From assembly GCA_017354895.1 (NCBI GenBank), contig CP071499.1, forward strand, positions 2,852,001 to 2,916,000: a DNA stretch of 64,000 bases. The letters run 5' to 3'. The DNA comes from Podospora comata. Taxonomy: Eukaryota; Ascomycota; Sordariomycetes; Sordariales; Podosporaceae. The stretch's first letter is position 1. Each line of letters begins with the position of its first letter. The notes below the pieces were generated by a model. The model did no database searches. It saw nothing but the letters and a program-made list of their open reading frames with translations, and was not told the origin of the DNA. The translations under genes and the position numbers were made by a program. Shown piece after piece: positions 11,651 through 23,443 of the stretch.

Positions 11651-14540
11651 CTAATCATCCTCATGCCCACCAGCAGTCCTAGGCCTGGGCGAAAACAAGT
11701 GACTAACCGATCTCCGCATAATACCGGGCTCGGTACGTCTCGAGGTGACCCGCATAGGTTGCGGCTCCGCGTCCGAGCCAGGGTCGGTCGATCTCCTATG
11801 AATAGCTTCCATCGGGGGCTCGGGCGGCACGGGAGGACCTGGATGCAAAATGGCAGCCAGGACATGTCCTAGGCCCCTCTGGTTGTGCGTCGTGTCGCTG
11901 CGGTGTGTCGCCACAGACATGCGAGAAATCTGCCTAGCCAATCTGCCTTCTGTATCTGCAGCCATTGCGTCCTTCGCATTGAGTACATCGCTGGGCAGAA
12001 GAATGGCCCTGTCCAGACCGTACGGGAGACCACGGTGTCGGCCGCGTATCATCAAGCAGATAATAACCAGCTTTCCAACGTCCGAAAACTCGGCCGAAAG
12101 TGATGCGTTGATTGTCGAGTACCCCAAGCTCATGCCGACTGTGCCGTAAGCGCTGATGGACTCGAAGAGCATGCTAAACATGGTGAAGCCATTGGCGGCG
12201 TCCTCGGGGTTCATGATACGCGGCCCTTCCGAGATGGCCAAAATGAAGAGGCCCAAGGCAATAAACGGCAAATCAAACGAGAGCTGGCGGCGAGCGTGAG
12301 TGCCGACGTGCGACCAGTCGTTGTGGTTTGCCTTGGAGTGTTCCTCTTCTTCGCCGTGCGAGTAGATTCCCAGTGCATTCTCCTCATACACATTCGTCCT
12401 ACGAACCGATATGGCGATGGGAAAGACCGAAATGTACATCATGATCATGTAGGAAACCTGGACGGCGGGGTGAAGCAGTGAGAGATTCACACAGGAGAAA
12501 CCAGCGGTCCTCGTGGATGCGGCTTCGAAAATACCATTAAGAACTTTTTGGCCGTCCGACATCGAGGCTACAGGGCCCTCTTGCCCAAGCTGGTCGAGAG
12601 TTAGCATGCCTGGTCATCGCCTCGGAACCAAACAGAGATGAGCTTACATCCAAGACGATAAAAAACATCACGTCGAGGCCGTTTAGGAGGACAAGGAAGC
12701 CCAGCAGCCACCAGGTGGCTTTGGAAGGGAACAAAAGTGTGAAGCAGCGGCGAGGGTGGTCGAGCAAAAACCGCAACTCCTCATACATGCCAGAAGTCTT
12801 GGGTACAATGAGCGAGAGCACCCAAATCATGAAGCGGAGCATGATGGGGAATCCAGTGTTGCCGATGACGATCAGGAAGCTCATCCACAGAAGTGGCCAT
12901 GTCGCGGTGCTGAATGAATTCATACTGTCTGGAGTCAAAGTAAAACCCAGATCCATGAAAGCCGATTGCGAAGTAAAGAAAGCCCACCATACTTTGTTTT
13001 GGCCTGCCGCCTGGACAACTTGCCCGTACTGAGTGGCCTGCAGAATCCACGGCAAGAGCCCAATCACACCCAGCGCCGTATAGCCCCAGAAGTAGACCGT
13101 CAGGACCCGGGCAAGCGTCTTCAAAGACCTATACTCAATTCCTCCCAGCTCTTCGCGCTGCTCTTCAGTAAGCTCCGGGAAAAGAGAGTTGCGGCCGACG
13201 GTGGGCTCCCAGCTCAGATACGGCGTGCCTTCGGCCTTGTTGTTGGAAAAGGCGGTTCGCAGCGTCTGCATCGACTGGCGACGCCTGTTCTGGGAAGGGC
13301 CGGGAATGACGGGTTCCTTTTCCACGTCGTCTTGCTTCTTTTTGTGCCGAGGAAAATGCGGCTTCAAAAAGTCAAACGTGTGGGCAGCGGCTCTAACATT
13401 GTCCACGAACTCATCCGAATCCGTCTCCTGCAACTTGCGACGATCAGGCTCCTCAATAGTGATGGCCGGATGGCGGCCGTCAGCTGCTTGGGCTCGAGGT
13501 TCTCCATCCAGATTGAAAGCTTCCGCATGAGGTGACAGCAATTCGTCCTCATTGTCTCCAGCCTCAACACGCTTGGGGCCCAGGCCGCGTTCTACGTCTC
13601 TCGGATTCGGGATTCGCAGCACCTCGTCGTCTCCCTTCTTCTGTCGTTCGACTATGGCAATATGCTCCTCGTCCGATCGCATCCGTGGGAGTTTGAGGAA
13701 ATCCTCGCCCAGACCGTCGCTTTTCGTGACCGTGTCAGCGAACTTGAGAGCTGGCCTCCGGGGTTCCGTCATGGATGATGTGACGGCTGGGCCGGTATGC
13801 CGATCTGCCTTATCCAATGGGCCGTCCAAGCCCCCATCTGTGGCAGTCCGGTTTGCCGCCGTGAGGCCGAGACCATGCCTGCCCTTATTCTTAGCATCGC
13901 CCAGCAGGGTCCCGTCGTTGTTGGTGCGTGACTTTTTTCCGTTCAACATAACGGTAATCTTTCTGCCATTTACACCCTTTTCGATGTCGCCGTCCTGCTG
14001 CTTCGCCTTAGTCCGCGACTTGGTAAACGATTTCGCGAGAGGGACCCTGACGAGTCGGGCATTTTGGGTTATGTGCTGGAACTTCTTTTCGAACCAGTAG
14101 AGACGGAGTTGGACAACAAGCGAGTTTACCGTGATGGGATTTGCCATCATGGGCCACAGGTAGAAAATGGCTTGCTGAAAGGTGGTCAAAAGGTTGATGT
14201 CGACCGTGTTCAGGCCGGCCTGGGTGGAGGCGCCGGCCGTGAAGAAGAGGGCGTCGATAAATCTAATCTCGGCAGTACCACCACTGTGTTTGCCAGCTCC
14301 CCAAGTGATGAGGGCGCCGATCAGCGCGAGGGATATGATCAAATAGTCTGCCATCACAATCAGCACCGTGAGGGCTACAGGGGAAAGACACGGCCACCTA
14401 CAGTGATATCTTATGAAGGGGAAGCCCTGGTTCTGCGGAAAGATGAATTCGAAGAGCCAGCGGGGTCTAGTAAAGATGAATTGCTTGCAGCGCTGGGCTG
14501 TGAAAGGCTTGGTGGCGATCCATTGCTTGAACCGCTCCAT
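11651..14540 (-). CDS. trk1: TRK-family high-affinity potassium transporter
   Basis: This plasma-membrane K+ uptake protein is of the fungal Trk1/Trk2 type. It has three exons on the minus strand: 14540-14402, 14347-12648 and 12589-11651. The introns are 54 nt (14348-14401) and 58 nt (12590-12647, with a GCTAAC branch site). The product is 925 aa. All four pore-loop regions are visible: GASTQAGLNTVD, SQSAFMDLGFTLTPDSM, AASTRTAGF and SAYGTVGMSLG. A long hydrophilic loop follows the first MPM unit (about residues 150-440), as is usual in fungal Trk proteins, and a short cytoplasmic tail ends the protein. The first intron was placed by the family motif RYHYYLIISL, which is restored by splicing. 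That intron is in frame without a stop (see findings). Confidence 0.93.
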
Positions 14541-17322
14541 GGTGGAGGTGGTTGTGTCCTGGGAGGGCTCAAGGGTAGTAGGATAGCAGAGAGTCTAGAA
14601 TGATGCGGGTTGAGACGTAGGTTGAGAGGATAAGCCAAGTAGGTGGCGGCTAGAACAGATGGTTTTGTGTGTTTTCGGTAGATGAGAGGGTAAAACGCAA
14701 AGTCTAGATAGATCACAAAAGGGCTGTGAACCGTCGAGAGTCCAGTTGGCCTCTCCTCGAGAAGTCTGCGGCTTCCTGCGATGCAGGAACTAACCACGTT
14801 TACAGGCGCGGTTGACCAACATGACGACCTTGAGGAAGAGGTGAACGGTGGGGGAAGTAGCAAGGCGGGCGGGCAGCTGGTCGCGAAGGTAAGCGGTAGT
14901 GGTGGTGGCTGAAGGCGATAGATATCTTGGGTAGTAGGTAGCTGCCCAGAATAGGTGGAATCCCGGCGGTGAGCGAACAGGACTTGGCAGGGTCGTAAAC
15001 GGTGCAGAATGAATTAAAATCTCCTATCTGGGGTAGCAGTTTCTTGGTAGGGTAATGGCCCTTCGGAGCAAATTAAAATAAAGCGAGCAGAGCGTCAAGC
15101 GATGGACGTAGATGACCTTTTTGTTCGCTGTAGCGCTGTAGCGGCGTGGTGGCTGACCACTTAAACCAACAGTTTAAGTGCCAAGGAAAAGATTGAAGAA
15201 GTAGAGATCCGAGGGACGGTTGCCAAGGTGCCAAGTTGCCAAGCCACTTCGTCCCGGTGTTGGTGAGCATTTGAGGCGTGGGTCCAGACCGCGCACCCCG
15301 GTCAATGGTGAATCCTGTGCGCTTTGGCAGCAGGACCTCTTGGGACACGTGGGGGCGATGAACAAAATGTGAGGACAACCACCAAGAGCAACACGTGATT
15401 CTGTCAACAGCCAATACCACTGTATGTGCGGATATCTTTATATCTCCATGTTGTCTACCTGCTCCCGTCTTGTGTCTCGATTTTCCCCGCGCTCTTTGCT
15501 CCCTCCCGAGCAGCGCTTGCGGATCAATGGAATTTTTGCACAGCCTCCCAGCCAAGATCTCCCAAACTTTCCGTCCGGCGGGCAACATCCAGCATCGGGA
15601 AAACGCCCTGAAAGCGGTCTCGCTGACAAAGGAGAATAATCAGAGGGCAGTGCCAATTGCACAGCATTAGTGTCCTGCGCTCCCTAAGAGCGAGCGTCAC
15701 GCTTGTTCAAATCACCTCGGAAAGCTTGCATCATGGATCAGAAATATAAAAAAATTCCACCAGCGAGTGTCAGTGTTTCACAGTCTTCGATATGCACCCT
15801 GCGACAGGGGTCCCCATCGCCAAGCCAACCAACCGGATCCCGTCCATTACTGTTATCTCGACAATGTCGTCACTGTTAAGAACCGCGATGTCGGATGAAG
15901 ATCAGAGGGGAGCACGGTCTAGAACTGCAACCTCAAGCTTACTCTGATGATATACGACACGGCATATTCCCTACCGCCGAAGCTTCACAAACACCACACC
16001 GCTGACATGCAACACTTAGTTATATGCGCAATTTTGTTTCCCTTCTTGCCTCAGTAACAACGCCGCATGAGATGGGTATGACAAGACAAGCTTCGTTCGG
16101 AAGGACCAGATGACGGGATGGGACTCAACTGAGGGCGGCACAAAGGGCACCGAGATGGCGTTACAACAGACACAACACACACCCGAGCCACACCCAACTG
16201 CCGCCTGCTCCTTTTTCGGTACTGGTTCTGATACGCCACTTGTCTCCTCCCCAGAGATCCTTCAGTGTGTAACTCTCGGAACATACCACCACCACCACCA
16301 CACTCTGGGTTTGTTGCATGTCACCTCAGTTGGCAACTTTGAGAGTGGCTTGCTTGTCTCCGAAAGTAGTACGTATAACTTAGGACCGGACTGTGGGCTC
16401 GTGATCATTTTTGTGATATGTTGTCACGACTGTTGGGGGTGGGGTTGGTGGGCTTCAACTTGCAAATGGGAGCAGAAGTAGCTCTGTGGGATATATATCA
16501 AACAAATGGTTTCTTGCGATATCGCATCTGCCACGGCATGACTGCGTTTTGAAGCAAGTTTGGCAGCTCTTGATGGCCGCGCCGCTGGGCAGGCAGCAAT
16601 TTGGGAAGCTTGCATATTTCTCCCAAGTCCAAAGTTCAGATGGACAACTCCCATTTGGTGTCAAGCACACCTAACTAACACCCCTGATTGCTCACCTGGC
16701 TCGACATAAGCAACGGTCAACACTGTCAGGTGCCTGAATCTCTCAAGAGCCGAAAGACTTTCCCGTACAAACTGGAATCTTTACGGCCACTGGATTGGAA
16801 AAGCTCATCTACTCAAAGACCAACAACACACACTGACAAGACATCAAACAACTCAGCCATCGTGATAAATTGCATGCCACAAACGCCCAAAGTGGGTAAG
16901 GATGCCAACTGACGTCTTGTCAACCTCGAATATGCCCAATGGCTCGTGGTGAGCTACTTTACGGCCGCCCAGTGACCTACACAAGTAGCTCTTTACCACA
17001 CATGATCTCCAAAGATGTTAGTAGGCTTGTTGTTTTGTCCATAGCGTGTCAGGTTACCAACAGGAGCCAATATGTTGCTGTTGGCCATTGAGCCTCTAGG
17101 TAGCCAGGCTGTACAACCTGCCAAACCTGAAATTGAGGAACATCACAAAACATTTTTATCAACTTATTCCAGCTGCATGCAGAGAGAAAGAGAGCCCACT
17201 TGTTTGACCACAACACTGCACGAGCATTTATTTTTCCCAAGTTCTATATCATCATGTCAACCTTGATTTTATTGTCTAACCCGCAAGAACCCTTTTATAT
17301 CTCATCTATTCTTACACTCCCA

Positions 17323-17365
<43 letters not shown>

Positions 17366-17393
17366 TTTATGTACTCAAACTGGCCCCCCAAGT
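14541..17393. other. Large intergenic region, no gene seen
   Basis: The stretch is 2.85 kb between the TRK gene start and the PPR gene end. Its near side must hold the TRK promoter. ORFs of up to 171 codons occur on both strands but show no domain, no family-like motif and no consistent splice sites. There is a (TA)n run at 17325-17362. A non-coding transcript is possible but cannot be shown from sequence. Confidence 0.55.
17325..17362. repeat. (TA)19 microsatellite
   Basis: Perfect TA run about 30 bp beyond the stop codon of the PPR gene. Confidence 0.95.
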
Positions 17394-20336
17394 CTAATTC
17401 ATAACCCCTGCGCTCTCAGCAATATGCCAAAACCTATGCTTCCACCACCTAGCCTTCATCACCAACTCGCCTTCCTCCCTCCCCATCCCCGCCCCAGGCC
17501 TGACAGACTCCAACCTCATCCCCCCCTTCCCGTCCTTCACCCCATCAACAACAACCAAATCCTCCCTCACCTCCCTCGCCCTCCTCACCAACCTCCTCGC
17601 CCCCTCCCGATCCCCACTGTTCAGCAACCCGACCAAATAATCACACAGCATCCCAAACGTCATCCCCACCTCCTTCTCCCCCTCAAACTCCTTCCGGAAA
17701 ACCTCCTTCGCCTTCTCCACCTCCCCAGCCTGACAAAACCCACTGATGACCCTCTCCCAAAAAACCCTATCCACATTCGCCTTTGGCCCGTGAAGACGTC
17801 TGTTCTTGATCAAATCCGCCACCGCCTTCGAGTTGGGCGGGTTCTGATTGAAAAAGTGTTCCGCCAACATGGTGTAGATATGCGGCGTCGGCTCCAACCC
17901 AGACTGCAAAATCTGCCCATACACCGCCTTGAGCGTCTCCTTCCCCTCCTCCCCCTGATCAACCAGCAGCTTGATAATCTTGGCATAAATCATCATATTC
18001 GCCCTTATCCCACTAGCCTCCATCTCCGTGATAAACTTCCTCACATGCGCGAGCTGCTCGCCCTTCGGCCGGTCAGCATAATTCCTCATCGTGCCCTCGA
18101 ACAGAATCGTAAACGTCGCGGCATCCGCCTCAATCCCGGCGTCCTGCATCTGAGACAGCAGCCTCCGAATACCAGGGATATCCATCTTGAGAACCAACGG
18201 CCGAAGCAGGATGTTGAATGTATGGATATCAGGGTTAATCCCCTGCTTCCCCGCCCACGCAAGCACAGTCATGACATCCTTTTGCCTGTTCGCTTTGAGC
18301 AGGCCCGATATCGCGGCATTGACAGGCTCGATAGACGGCTTGACCGCTACAAGCGGATTCTTCTCCCTGCTCGCCCACGTCCTCTCCATATCCACCAACG
18401 CCCTGATCCCCCCTTCCGCATCCCCGGATTTGAACAACCCCGCCACGCGAGACGTCCAGATATGCGTATCCAGCTTCACCCCAGCCGTGATCAAATTCTC
18501 CCACATCTTATCCAGCGCCCCCTTGGACCGAGCCCTGCTACACCCCTCAATCAGCGCGCTCCAGGTCCTGATCGTAGGCTTGACATTAACCCTGTGCATG
18601 CTCTCCCAGACATGGTTCGTCAGTTCCGTCTGCCTGAGCTGCATAAACGCCTGTATAAAATAGTCAAACAAAGTCGGATCCTCACTCATGACTCTGATCC
18701 TCTCCTCGTCCGGGTTCTTGTCCGGTCCCCAAAAGTCAACCCACGCCGCCTTCACCTCTCGAAGGTTGGCCCTCTTGAGAGCGGTTCCAATCCTGCGGTG
18801 GATCTGCTCCCGGTGTTGACGCCGCTCCGCCTCCGGAGTCCTCACCCGCATGTACCAAATGTGATTGCCGTCTTCCTCACCGAGGTCGCGGATGTACCTG
18901 AGCAGATCCTGATACTCGGCAAAGTTATACTCTAGATCCCGATCATTCGGCGGTTTCGCCCGCGTCAGGACATTTTTCATCATCTTGGTAAACATCGAGG
19001 CTTGATCCCTCGTCTGGTAGTTGGTGTTGATGCGGTCGGTGAGCATTCGATACGTCGCATAGGCTGCCCAGCTGATGTTGTACCGAGAGGTGTTCAGCTG
19101 CAGTTTTTCAGGGGACAGTGAAATAAAGAGCTGAGTATAAGGCACTGCCAAGCTCGTCTCCAAGCCATGGACTGATTCATGGAGCGTCTTCGTATCAGGC
19201 GTCGGAGCGGCGTTTCGTCGAGGCACTTCTTTCAGGAACTCGGGGTTGTGCTCGATGAAAACGTCCCACGACTGCAGCAGGTCTCTTATGAGGATTGCAC
19301 GGTTGGCCATGGCGGCCTCATAGTCTTGTAACGTCGGAAAGGCATCTGGTGTTGTCTCCTGCCGGGTGATGTGCTGGACCAACGTGAGAATCAGTTTGCC
19401 CCAGGCGACATAGTACAAATTGGACAGTCCAAACGTGACTTGGGTGATACGCGAGACAGAGGGAAGCCTGGGGTCGTCCGGGTTGGCGATCTTGACTCTT
19501 GTGAGATAGCTCAGAAAATCGCGAGCCACTTCGTCCTTCATGAGTTCGCGTATGCCGGCCTTGGCCTCCATCAGTGGCTGCAGTTTCTCCTCGAAGAAGG
19601 CAAGGGCGGCCTCGTAGTCATGGTCGACAGTCATCATCTGCTTCAACTTGGCCACATCTTCGAAAAATTCAAGGCTGCTGCCCACGGGACTGATGTTGAT
19701 GCCCTCCTTCTCTTCTCGTGTCTCTTCCCGTGCGTTGCGCGTTTCCGATATTGGCTGGGGGTTCTCTGGTTCCTCTGCTGCTTCTAAAACCTCGGGTGTC
19801 TCTTGTGCTTCTGGTGTCTCGATTTTCTCGGGCGCCTCTGTCGTTTCCATGACGGCTTGATCCACTATCGTCTCCTTGCTCTCTGGCATCGGCGCTGGCT
19901 CTATCCTCTCTGGTGCCTCAGCTGGAGCCGAGACCGGCGCAGGCTGGGCTGCTTGGGGCACCGAGGGCGAAGAGAGTTTGACACTGCGAGTACTTGGTCC
20001 ACTCGGCTTGATCGACGGCACAGGAGGAGCTGGTGGTGCGGGAGTAGGTGGTGGTCGGACTGGACCATCTGGTTGCGCTATATCCCCAAGAATGGACCTA
20101 AACATGGCCACGGCAGCGGCACGTTTTCTCGAGGCAGCCTCGAGTAGATCGGACGGTGGTTCGGGTTCTCCATGTTGCTGCCGGGTGCTGTTCGTAGCTG
20201 TTCGAGCAGGTCTCGGTCTGGGGCTGGAGTTGGAGCTATAACTTCGTGGTGTTGAAGGACGAGAACCCCGCCCTCTGACGGCGGCCAGCAGCTGGACTTC
20301 GCATCGTAGACAGACGTTCCTCCCAAGATCGCGCAT
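17394..20336 (-). CDS. Mitochondrial pentatricopeptide-repeat protein
   Basis: This intronless 980-aa protein probably binds mitochondrial RNA. The amino terminus (MRDLGRNVCLRCEVQLLAAVRGRG) is basic and non-acidic, as in mitochondrial targeting peptides. A Pro/Ala/Glu-rich linker follows to about residue 230. The part from about 580 to 900 carries PPR-type helical pairs, for example PTIRTWSALIEGCSRA, PDIHTFNILLRPLV, ADAATFTILFEG and PTPHIYTMLAEHFF. The reading frame extends six codons upstream, but only from a GTG, so I use the ATG at 20336. Fungal PPR proteins of this size include CYA5, which is needed for cox1 expression. I cannot assign this one to CYA5 with confidence. It is divergent from the phosphatase gene with 305 bp between the start codons. 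Confidence 0.85.
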   Translation of the reverse strand: MRDLGRNVCLRCEVQLLAAVRGRGSRPSTPRSYSSNSSPRPRPARTATNSTRQQHGEPEPPSDLLEAASRKRAAAVAMFRSILGDIAQPDGPVRPPPTPAPPAPPVPSIKPSGPSTRSVKLSSPSVPQAAQPAPVSAPAEAPERIEPAPMPESKETIVDQAVMETTEAPEKIETPEAQETPEVLEAAEEPENPQPISETRNAREETREEKEGINISPVGSSLEFFEDVAKLKQMMTVDHDYEAALAFFEEKLQPLMEAKAGIRELMKDEVARDFLSYLTRVKIANPDDPRLPSVSRITQVTFGLSNLYYVAWGKLILTLVQHITRQETTPDAFPTLQDYEAAMANRAILIRDLLQSWDVFIEHNPEFLKEVPRRNAAPTPDTKTLHESVHGLETSLAVPYTQLFISLSPEKLQLNTSRYNISWAAYATYRMLTDRINTNYQTRDQASMFTKMMKNVLTRAKPPNDRDLEYNFAEYQDLLRYIRDLGEEDGNHIWYMRVRTPEAERRQHREQIHRRIGTALKRANLREVKAAWVDFWGPDKNPDEERIRVMSEDPTLFDYFIQAFMQLRQTELTNHVWESMHRVNVKPTIRTWSALIEGCSRARSKGALDKMWENLITAGVKLDTHIWTSRVAGLFKSGDAEGGIRALVDMERTWASREKNPLVAVKPSIEPVNAAISGLLKANRQKDVMTVLAWAGKQGINPDIHTFNILLRPLVLKMDIPGIRRLLSQMQDAGIEADAATFTILFEGTMRNYADRPKGEQLAHVRKFITEMEASGIRANMMIYAKIIKLLVDQGEEGKETLKAVYGQILQSGLEPTPHIYTMLAEHFFNQNPPNSKAVADLIKNRRLHGPKANVDRVFWERVISGFCQAGEVEKAKEVFRKEFEGEKEVGMTFGMLCDYLVGLLNSGDREGARRLVRRAREVREDLVVVDGVKDGKGGMRLESVRPGAGMGREEGELVMKARWWKHRFWHIAESAGVMN

Positions 20337-20641
20337 GTTCCGTTTTGAATGCACCGACCTTTTGTCGCCTGCGATAGCGAGTTGTGTCGAGGTTTACTTA
20401 TAAAAAGAAGCTCTAGCTTTCAAATTTTGGGGACAAAAGCAAAACGGCCAAAGCCAATTGGGGGGGAACCAGGAACAAAAATGCCCCACATCCCCCACAT
20501 TTCGACAACAGGCAGTATCCATTGACATGCTTGGCACCCGAGGGTACCCCCAAAGGGGCAACTTGGTCTCCCGATACGTCATTGTAACCTTTGACCTGAT
20601 ATCTTGGTGATATTCATCTTATCATATCAACAAATATCAAG
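20337..20641. promoter_or_regulatory. Divergent promoter, PPR gene and acid phosphatase
   Basis: The 305-bp region between two divergent start codons must hold both promoters. A CCAAT motif is seen near 20453. No other element is clear. Confidence 0.5.
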
Positions 20642-22217
20642 ATGACCACCCTCCAACCCCGGCCGCCGTATACCGATGCCGAGCTGCAGAAGCTCTACCC
20701 CCCCAACCTGGACCTGCAGCTCGTCCAGATCCTCATGCGCCATGTAAGTCATTCCTTCACCGTCCTATACCACGAACCCAACATACGTCTAACCAACCCC
20801 CCCCAATCCCCCAGGGCGAACGCACCCCCGTCTCCCCCCGCTTCCAAAACACCGGCCTCCCCCCCTTCTGGCCCTACTGCACCTCAGTCCGCCAAATAAC
20901 CTCCACCATCCTCTCCCCCTCTTCTTCCTCTCTCACAACCCTCCAATGGACCCGCCGCCTCGAGACCTTTTCGCGGGAATCCGACTCCCCCACCCTCGCC
21001 CTCTCCCCCGCCTCCCACCCAGACAACATCTGCGACATGGGCACCCTGACCGACCTAGGCCGGCAAACAACCTCCTCCCTCGGCGCCCGCCTCCGGGACC
21101 TCTACATCACCCGCTTAGGCTTCCTCCCCCCGGCAATAACCTCCCCCTCCCAAATCTACCTCCGCACCACCCCCGTCCCTCGCGCGTTGGAATCCCTCCA
21201 ACAGACATTTTCTACCCTCTACCCCCCTAACACGCGCCTTCCCTCCCCTGAAACGGGCATCTTCCCTACACCGGTGATCATCACGCGGGCACATGCGGAT
21301 GAAACGCTTTACCCCAACGATGGCAACTGCAGGCGCTTTGCGGCTTTGTCACGGGCTTTCGCGCAGAGGGCGGCGGATAGACATAACAACACGCCTGACA
21401 TGGAATACCTCAACCAGCTGATAGGCAAGTGGATGGACGGGGGGAAGGTGGCGGTTGACAGCAGGCCGAGACTTTCTGGTGTGATGGATACGATTAATGC
21501 TACTTTGGCGCATGGACCCGAGACAAGACTACCGAAGGAGTTTTATGATGAAAAGGCGAGGGGGATAATCGAAAAGATTGGGGTGGAGGAGTGGTTTCAG
21601 GGTTACAGAGAGTCGGAAGAGTATAGGAGGTTGGGTATTGGGGGGCTGGTCGGGGATTTGGTTGAGCGGATGGTCAAGAGTGTGGAGGGGAGAGGTGATG
21701 GAGTGAGGTTTGGGTTGCTCGGGTGTCATGATACTACGCTTGCCGGGATGCTGGCGAGTTTGGGGGCTTTTGGGACGGAGAGGTGGGTGCCGTTTACTAG
21801 TCATGTTGCTGTTGAGTTGTTTAGGGATAATATGAAAGGGGGAAGGGAAACGGGGGGGTGGTTTGGGGGTTTGTTTGGAAAGGGGAAAGAGATTGGGAGA
21901 CGGCCGGCGGAGGAGTTGGGGGAAGAGGAGAAGAAGAAGTTGGAGGGGTACTATGTTAGGTTGAGGTATAATGATGAGGTGGTTACTGTGCCGGGGTGTA
22001 GGATGGAGGGGAGGCATTTGGAGGGGGATGAGTCGTTTTGTACTCTGGTGAGTGAGACTTAATGTGTTTGGGATGGGTGAGTTTGCTGACTGGGATGTAG
22101 GCTGCCTTTAAGGAGATTGTGGATAAGTTCACGCCCAAGAACTGGAAGCAGGAATGTCGGATGGGCAGAGGGGAGACGGTTTCTTTGCCGAAGGTGCCGG
22201 AGCCGGCTGGGTATTGA
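20642..22217 (+). CDS. Histidine acid phosphatase superfamily protein (ACP6-like)
   Basis: This is a branch-2 histidine phosphatase, which removes phosphate from a small substrate through a phosphohistidine intermediate. It has three exons: 20642-20743, 20815-22047 and 22101-22217. The introns are 71 nt (branch site TCTAACC) and 53 nt. The product is 483 aa. The catalytic RHGERTP motif is at residues 33-39 and is split by intron 1 between His34 and Gly35. The proton-donor motif GCHDTTL has HD at 339-340. There is no secretion signal before the motif, so it is unlike secreted phytases. The context RHGERTPVSPRFQ resembles the intracellular or mitochondrial lysophosphatidic acid phosphatase group (ACP6), but substrate and location are inference. 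A Gly-rich insert (about 375-400) follows the HD motif. Confidence 0.85.
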
Positions 22218-23443
22218 TGGCTTTGAGACTGTGGGAGCATGAGTAGATGCATTTGGCCGAGTGCGTAGGCTGGAGCTGGGTGGTTGCATATGGTAGGAAA
22301 CCATCGTACATTATCATCACATGAAAGCACACCTTCTAAAGCTCAGCTATGCCTTGAGTTTCTGAGTGCCAGTCCTGGGGTTTGGCAATCATGATACATC
22401 ATCTTGTGTGTGTGTCGATGAAGTTCAACCACTGGGGTGTAGTATGTGGCTTGGTCGGTGTCCGAACGGACGAAAGAAACAATAAAGGGGGAGTTAAAAG
22501 CGGGAAGGAACGTGTGTCTTGATCATCATTGGTTGTTTGCGGGTGAGGCTCGAGTCTATATTGACCACATCTCTTTTCCTGCTCCCTCGGAAGAGAGCGA
22601 TGAGCGGCCTCCCTCGGACTTGTTTTACTGTAAATTTCCATGTTTTGACTTGCTGAAGACCGAACAGCAAGTACGAGCTGAACGAGATTCGGAACACTCC
22701 TTGTTCTGGAGTAAAGAGTTGCGGTTGCGTAGGTTATGTGTGATTGGAGCGAAGGTTCAGCTGGCACTTGTACACTCTCTCTTGGCGCAGGGGACTGTAG
22801 GCAAAGTAGCAGCTTGTAACCAGTTAGGGAGATACCCTGGATTTAAACTTGACATCGGTCTTTTTGGAGGTGGCTCTGCCGGGAGAGTTTGATTTTGAGA
22901 AGAGTAGGATCTGCAGTATCATTATTGAGACATTTGCAGGTCGGATCCGCTTGAGAGTTTGCCTGAGAGTGATCCTGGACATGCTGCTGATGTCAACTGT
23001 GATGAAAGGGTAAGGCGAGTGAGATGATTCCATGACAAGTAGCTAAAGTTTTCATGATAAATCACTTGTGAGAAAGTAGAGAGATAGTACCTTGACCTAA
23101 ACACTTGAATCTCAATATAATATATCTTAAGCCGTCTCAAATGTTGATGTATGCCATACATCATCTAAAATCTATTTACCACCCAACCAAACCCAAAGTC
23201 TCTGGAAGAAAATAAACCGAAAAGGCAAAGAAAAGGAATGCAACGTAAAACAACAAAAGCCGTGAGAAGCGTCCAAAAGCCCAAACCGGATATCAGTATA
23301 TATACCAAAGAAAAGGAGAACAGAACCCCCACTTGTCCAGTAAAGGAATACCTTCTCTAGTACAGCCCAACACAGTCCCGCTGTATTTTCTCTGTCTCTC
23401 TCTCTCTCTCTTTATCCATCTCTATACAAATCCCATTTCCCCC
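22218..23443. other. Intergenic between two convergent genes
   Basis: No gene is supported. The last 100 bases before the Zn2Cys6 stop codon are CT-rich (CT run near 23393-23411). An ORF of 148 codons at 22446-22892 has no recognisable content. Confidence 0.55.

Noticed and set aside
15073-15588. 171-codon minus ORF in the large gap
   Set aside because: No family motif, no partner exons, alternative frames equally open.
17424-18935. 503-codon plus ORF opposite the PPR gene
   Set aside because: Pro/Leu/Arg-rich antisense shadow.
20337-20354. Upstream GTG start for the PPR protein
   Set aside because: Nuclear fungal genes start with ATG; the ATG at 20336 begins a good targeting peptide.
22446-22892. 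148-codon plus ORF between phosphatase and Zn2Cys6 genes
   Set aside because: No recognisable protein, and no supported splice partners.
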